Source of the DNA: Qipengyuania mesophila
GTDB lineage: Bacteria; Pseudomonadota; Alphaproteobacteria; Sphingomonadales; Sphingomonadaceae
Direction: 5' to 3'
Length of the DNA stretch: 64,000 nucleotides
Assembly (NCBI RefSeq): GCF_019711655.1
Contig: NZ_JAIGNU010000001.1
Location: 1,273,501 to 1,337,500 of the forward strand
In this document: positions 60,507 to 64,000 of the stretch, piece by piece
Numbering within the stretch: position 1 is the stretch's first letter
How the letters are laid out: every line of letters begins with the position of its first letter
The notes under the pieces: model-generated
Database searches by the model: none
Told to the model about the DNA's origin: nothing
Seen by the model: the letters and a program-made list of their open reading frames with translations, nothing else
Program-made: the position numbers and the translations under genes

Positions 60507-61835
60507 TCAGTTGTAGGCGCGCTCCCCATGTTCGCCGATGTCGAGGCCGTCGCTCTCGATCTCGGGGGTGACGCGCAGCCCGGTGACGAGCTTGGTCGCA
60601 AAGGTCGCGATGAGCGTGCCGACCGCGGCCCAGGCGATCGCGACGACGACCGCGATGACCTGCGTCGTGACCTGGGCGCCCATGGCGTATTCGGCGGCAT
60701 CGCCCGGACCGCCCAGAGCGGGCGAATAGACGATGCCCGTGCCGATCGCCCCGACGATCCCGGCGATGCCGTGGATACCGAAAACGTCGAGCGCATCGTC
60801 ATAGCCGAGCTTCGGCTTGAGCTTGGCGACCGCGAAATAGGCGATCACCGAAGCCATGATGCCGAGGACGATGGCGCCGAACGGGCCGCTGTTGCCGGCA
60901 GCCGGCGTCACGGCGACGAGACCGGCGATCACGCCCGAGGCGAAGCCCAGCGCCGAGCCCTTGTGACCGGCGAAGCGTTCCATCAGCATCCACGCCAGCG
61001 CACCGGCGGCGGTTGCGACGAAGGTGTTGATCATCGCCAGGCCGGCGGTGCCGTCGGCTTCGAGCTCGGAACCGGCGTTGAAGCCGAACCAGCCGACCCA
61101 CAGCAGGCCCGCGCCGACCAGAGTCAGCGTCAGGCTGTGCGGCGGCATCGGCTCGCCCGGATAGCCTTGGCGCTTGCCGAGGAAGAGCGCGAGCACCAGC
61201 GCCGAGACACCGGCATTGATGTGCACCACCGTACCCCCGGCGAAGTCGAGCGCGCCCATTTCAAACAGCAGACCGCCGCCCGCCCACACCATGTGTGCGA
61301 TGGGGAAATAGACGATCGTCAGCCAGATCGCGGTGAACAGCATCGCGGCGGAGAACTTGAGCCGCTCCACCGTCGCGCCGAGCACCAGCGCGGCGGTGAT
61401 CGCGGCGAAGGTCATCTGGAAGCTGACGAAAACATACTCGCTGATGACCTCGTCGCTGAAGGTCGCGGCAGTGCTGTCGGTCGTCACCTGCGAAAGGAAC
61501 AGGTTGCCCCAGCTGAAGAAGGCGTTGCCCTCGGGTCCGAAGGCGGTCGAATAGCCCCACATCACCCAGATCAGCATGGCAAGGCATGCGGCGCCGCCCA
61601 CCTGCGTCATGGTCGAGAGCATGTTCTTCGAGCGGGTGAGACCGCCGTAGAACAGCGCGAGGCCGGGCAGGATCATCAGCAGCACGAGGATGGTGGCCGT
61701 CATCATCCAGGCGTTGTTGCCGGGATTGGCCACGGCGGGAGCGGCCTCGGCCGCTTCCTGTGCGAAGGCCGCGGCGGGCGTGAGCAGCGCGAGGCCGGCG
61801 GCGGCGGCACTGCGGTGAATGTTTCGAAGCATCAT
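60507..61835 (-). CDS. amt: Ammonium transporter
   Basis: Amt moves ammonium across the inner membrane. The 442-residue product has a cleavable leader (GLALLTPAAAFAQ) and 11 membrane helices with LPGLALFYGGLTRSKN, the pore segments HMVWAGGGLLFEMGALDFAGGTVVHINAG (first twin-His) and DVFGIHGIAGIVGAIGTG (second twin-His). Starts at 61844, 61835 and 61832 are in frame; 61835 has the best spacing from AGGA. It follows glnK by 17 bp, the classical glnK-amtB pair in which GlnK blocks the channel when nitrogen is plentiful. Confidence 0.96.
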   Translation of the reverse strand: MMLRNIHRSAAAAGLALLTPAAAFAQEAAEAAPAVANPGNNAWMMTATILVLLMILPGLALFYGGLTRSKNMLSTMTQVGGAACLAMLIWVMWGYSTAFGPEGNAFFSWGNLFLSQVTTDSTAATFSDEVISEYVFVSFQMTFAAITAALVLGATVERLKFSAAMLFTAIWLTIVYFPIAHMVWAGGGLLFEMGALDFAGGTVVHINAGVSALVLALFLGKRQGYPGEPMPPHSLTLTLVGAGLLWVGWFGFNAGSELEADGTAGLAMINTFVATAAGALAWMLMERFAGHKGSALGFASGVIAGLVAVTPAAGNSGPFGAIVLGIMASVIAYFAVAKLKPKLGYDDALDVFGIHGIAGIVGAIGTGIVYSPALGGPGDAAEYAMGAQVTTQVIAVVVAIAWAAVGTLIATFATKLVTGLRVTPEIESDGLDIGEHGERAYN

Positions 61836-61852
61836 GGGTCCCATCCTGTCCG

Positions 61853-62191
61853 TCAGAGCGCGGTGTCGCCGGTTTCGCCGGTGCGAATGCGCGTGGCGCT
61901 GGCGAGGTCGAATACGAAGATCTTGCCGTCGCCGATCGCCTCGGTGCTGGCCGTCTGCTGGATCGTCTCGACCACCTGCGGGGCGAGGTCGTCGCTCGCG
62001 GCGATCTCCAGCTTCACCTTGGGCAGCATGTTGGTCGAATATTCGGCGCCGCGGTAAATCTCGGTCTGGCCCTTCTGGCGTCCGAATCCCTTGACTTCGG
62101 TAACGGTCATCCCGGCCACACCGATGCCGCCGAGCGCTTCACGCACCTCGTCGAGCTTGAATGGCTTGATGACGGCGATGATGAATTTCAC
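61853..62191 (-). CDS. glnK: P-II family nitrogen regulatory protein GlnK/GlnB
   Basis: The 112-residue trimeric signal protein starts MKFIIAVIKPFKLDEVREAL and has the T-loop with the uridylylation site Tyr51 in YRGAEY and the ATP-binding B-loop IGDGKIFVFDL. The symbol glnK is chosen because it precedes amt; glnB would be the alternative by sequence alone. A sigma-54 promoter lies about 55 bp upstream of the start. Confidence 0.95.
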   Translation of the reverse strand: MKFIIAVIKPFKLDEVREALGGIGVAGMTVTEVKGFGRQKGQTEIYRGAEYSTNMLPKVKLEIAASDDLAPQVVETIQQTASTEAIGDGKIFVFDLASATRIRTGETGDTAL

Positions 62192-62244
62192 GCGCTCACC
62201 CCCTCATATGGTCCACCGGTCCCAGCACCGGCTTTCGCACCTGC

Positions 62245-62260
62245 AGCAATGTGCGTGCCA
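62245..62260 (-). promoter_or_regulatory. Sigma-54 (-24/-12) promoter of glnK-amt
   Basis: On the reverse strand TGGCACGCACATTGCT runs from 62260 to 62245: TGGCAC at -24, 5 bp, then TTGCT at -12. This matches the consensus TGGCAC-N5-TTGCW exactly. A transcript starting about 12 bp downstream would have a leader of about 45 bases before glnK. The RNA polymerase factor for it, rpoN, is at 2511-3971. No NtrC site was recognised upstream by eye. Confidence 0.85.
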
Positions 62261-62339
62261 AACGGGGATTCAGGGGAATTCGGGTGCGTTTCTAGCGAAG
62301 GAAGCGGAGGTATCTGCGTATTTATTAGGCTGTCGCCTA

Positions 62340-63038
62340 TTATTTGGGCAATTCCAGCGTTGCCACGACGGGCAAATGGTCTGAGGCCACGGCCGAAAGG
62401 CCGGTATGATGCACCTCGTGCGAGACACACTGCCAGTGGGGGCTCGTGACGATGCGGTCGAGCGTCGCGACCGGCTGGCGGCTGGGGTAGCTGCGTCCGG
62501 GGGTGATGATGCGCCAGCCGGGGGGAAACTCGCGCATCGCCCCGCTCTGCCGGCCCCACTGGTTGAAATCGCCCATGATCACGGTGGGCAGGTCGCCTGC
62601 ACAGTCGCGCACGAAGGCGAGCAGCGAGCGGATCTGGTCGCGGCGGCGCAGGCCCGAGAGGTCGAGATGCGTGCCGATCACGCGCAATCGGTGTCCCTCG
62701 ACCAGAAGCTCGCCGCAGGCCGCCCCGCGCGGTTCGAGCGTGGGAAGATCGAGCGATGTGCCCGCGACGATCTCGATGCCACGCCGCACGAGCAGCGCGT
62801 TGCCGTGCCAGCCGATGCTGCGCGGGCGCCGGGCGACCTCGACCACGCGCCAATGGGTGTCGTCGATCTCGGCGCGCGGCAGCACGCTCGCGCGCTCGCC
62901 GATGCGGCGGTCGGCCTCCTGCAAAGCAATGATGTCGGCATCGATCTCGTGGAGCACCGTCAGGATGCGCTCGGGATCGCGCTTGCGATCAAGACCCACG
63001 CCCTTGTGGATGTTGTAGCTGGCGAAGGTGAGCTGCAC
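62340..63038 (-). CDS. Endonuclease/exonuclease/phosphatase (EEP) family protein
   Basis: The 232-residue protein shows the EEP metal-dependent fold: FASYNIHKGVG with the conserved Asn, IIALQEADRRIGERA with the catalytic Glu, VIGTHLDLSG, VIMGDFNQWGR and the final SDHLPVVATLEL with Asp-His. No signal peptide is seen. Substrate could be a nucleic acid or a phospholipid head group. The start is taken as the GTG at 63038, 7 bp after the stop of the PPOX gene; no ATG is available at this place. Confidence 0.88.
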   Translation of the reverse strand: MQLTFASYNIHKGVGLDRKRDPERILTVLHEIDADIIALQEADRRIGERASVLPRAEIDDTHWRVVEVARRPRSIGWHGNALLVRRGIEIVAGTSLDLPTLEPRGAACGELLVEGHRLRVIGTHLDLSGLRRRDQIRSLLAFVRDCAGDLPTVIMGDFNQWGRQSGAMREFPPGWRIITPGRSYPSRQPVATLDRIVTSPHWQCVSHEVHHTGLSAVASDHLPVVATLELPK

Positions 63039-63045
63039 GCGGGCG

Positions 63046-63603
63046 CTATTCGCCTTCGAAATAGCGGTCGGTGGGGCGCGTCGGGAGCCCGTCGATGCTC
63101 CGCGTGCGGGTCTGCATCTTGGCCACCCACTCATCGGCATCGGACTGCGCATGCGCCTTCTTCAGCGTCGGCCGCTCGTCCCGATAGTCCATGAACGGCA
63201 CGCCCCAGCCGCAACTCGTCTGCACGCTCGCGACCGCGATGTCGAAGATCTGCCGCGTGCCGGGCAGCATCTCGAAGTGCGCCGCGAGACCATCCCAGTC
63301 CTCGTCCTGCGGCAGCACCGCACGGCCCGTGCCGTAGATGCGCAGGATCAGCGCGGGCCGGTCGAAATTGCAGAACATGATGGTGATGCGCCCGTCGGCG
63401 GCGAGGTGCGCATGCGTTTCGTTGCCCGAGCCGCCAAGGTCGAGGTAGGCGACCCGGTCCGGCGCGATCACGCGGAAGGCGTCGTAGCCCTTGGGCGAGA
63501 GGTTGATGCGGGCATCTTCGGCGGCGGTGGCAACAAAGAAGACCGGCTGCTTGCCGATCATGGCGATGTGCTTGTCGTCCAGCCGCTCGAAGAAATCCGC
63601 CAT
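63046..63603 (-). CDS. Pyridoxamine 5'-phosphate oxidase-family FMN-binding protein
   Basis: The 185-residue split-barrel protein has PVFFVATAAEDARINLSPKGYDAFRVI, VAYLDLGGSGNETHAHLAADGRITIMF and RIYGTGRAVL, the pattern of a PPOX subgroup widely found in proteobacteria and not the vitamin B6 enzyme itself. It probably binds FMN; substrate unknown. It overlaps the stop of the upstream hydrolase as ATGA and precedes the EEP gene by 7 bp. Confidence 0.87.
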   Translation of the reverse strand: MADFFERLDDKHIAMIGKQPVFFVATAAEDARINLSPKGYDAFRVIAPDRVAYLDLGGSGNETHAHLAADGRITIMFCNFDRPALILRIYGTGRAVLPQDEDWDGLAAHFEMLPGTRQIFDIAVASVQTSCGWGVPFMDYRDERPTLKKAHAQSDADEWVAKMQTRTRSIDGLPTRPTDRYFEGE

Positions 63604-64000
63604 CAGAGAAAATCCTTCAGTGTCGCCATGAAGCGCTCGAACTGGTCGTGATGCAGCCAGTGCCCGGCGTTTTCGAACTCGATCACTTCGGCATTGGCGA
63701 AATGATCGAGCCGCCCGTCGCCCTCGGGGTTCGAGGCCCAGCTGTCGGCGCCATAGAGCAGCAGGGTCGGGGCCGTGATCGCAGCCCAGGTCTGGTGGAG
63801 GAATTCGTCGGCGACATCCTCGACCGGCCAGACGTTAAGGTGCGGGTCGAATTTCCAGCTGTAGGTCCCGTCCTCGTTGCGGTTGACGCCGTGGATGGTC
63901 AGATGCCGCGCCTGCTCCTCGGTGAGGTAACTGTTCTCTTCGATCATCCGCGCGAAGGCGGCCTCGATGCTCTCGTATTTGCGCGGGCTCCGGCCCGAAG
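63603..64000 (-). CDS. Alpha/beta hydrolase, C-terminal part (start outside window)
   Basis: The reverse frame is open to the window end, giving about 131 residues of the C-terminal portion. It contains RSPRKYESIEAAFARMIEENSYL at the front (lid region), the acidic loop APTLLLYGADSWASNPEG and the catalytic His in IEFENAGHWLHHDQFERFMATL. These are typical of an alpha/beta-fold hydrolase of the epoxide hydrolase/haloalkane type branch. The nucleophile elbow lies outside the window. Confidence 0.85.
   Translation of the reverse strand, partial: SGRSPRKYESIEAAFARMIEENSYLTEEQARHLTIHGVNRNEDGTYSWKFDPHLNVWPVEDVADEFLHQTWAAITAPTLLLYGADSWASNPEGDGRLDHFANAEVIEFENAGHWLHHDQFERFMATLKDFL

Noticed and set aside
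62188..62853. 221-codon reverse frame overlapping the EEP gene and the glnK promoter
   Set aside because: It is out of frame with the clear EEP protein and shows no domain.

Overview
The window looks like chromosome from an alphaproteobacterium of the order Sphingomonadales, most likely an Erythrobacter/Qipengyuania-type genus. This is inferred from several points. GC is high. A sphingomonad-type serine palmitoyltransferase sits next to its own acyl carrier protein. The cell-cycle regulators CtrA and DivK are both present. DksA has a single cysteine in its zinc-finger region. A gene-transfer-agent (GTA) type cluster, a TonB receptor and many small families common in sphingomonads are also present. 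No rRNA, tRNA, IS element or CRISPR array was recognised. Genes are packed tightly: no gene-free stretch exceeds 300 bp, and many neighbours share start/stop bases.

Layout. 1-4.9 kb: tail of a TldE/PmbA protease gene, a small membrane protein, lptB, rpoN and ctrA with a candidate CtrA site. 5-19.6 kb: a TSUP exporter, trmB, a porin, an SDR, maeB, mutS, a 3-hydroxybutyryl-CoA dehydrogenase, a cobalamin adenosyltransferase and gluQ. 19.6-24.2 kb: a tryptophan-to-anthranilate operon (kynA-kynB-kynU) behind an orphan solute-binding lipoprotein and a DUF4112 gene. 24.2-29.5 kb: PilZ, dksA, a Sel1-like gene behind a CtrA-type half-site, a chain of five overlapping genes, and divK. 29.6-35.9 kb: a Pycsar-effector-like membrane protein, ACP-SPT, a membrane hydroxylase, a Crp-family regulator, an EamA transporter, an aquaporin and a YqaA protein.

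36-42.7 kb: remains of a GTA cluster. Terminase small and large subunits are intact. The portal gene is cut after about 75 codons and joined out of frame to the C-terminal part of the DUF2163 tail gene. Intact NlpC/P60, tail-hub and DUF2793 genes follow. All capsid and most tail genes are missing, so the cluster as read cannot make particles.

42.8-64 kb: an OmpA protein with a long proline linker, sodC, an MFS transporter, queC, hslO, argF-argD, a double cold-shock protein, terC, an M20 amidohydrolase, a hydroxylase/GMC-oxidoreductase group, a TonB receptor, glnK-amt, and an endonuclease-family/PPOX/hydrolase group cut by the window end. A near-perfect sigma-54 promoter precedes glnK-amt. With rpoN in the same window, this suggests nitrogen control of ammonium uptake.
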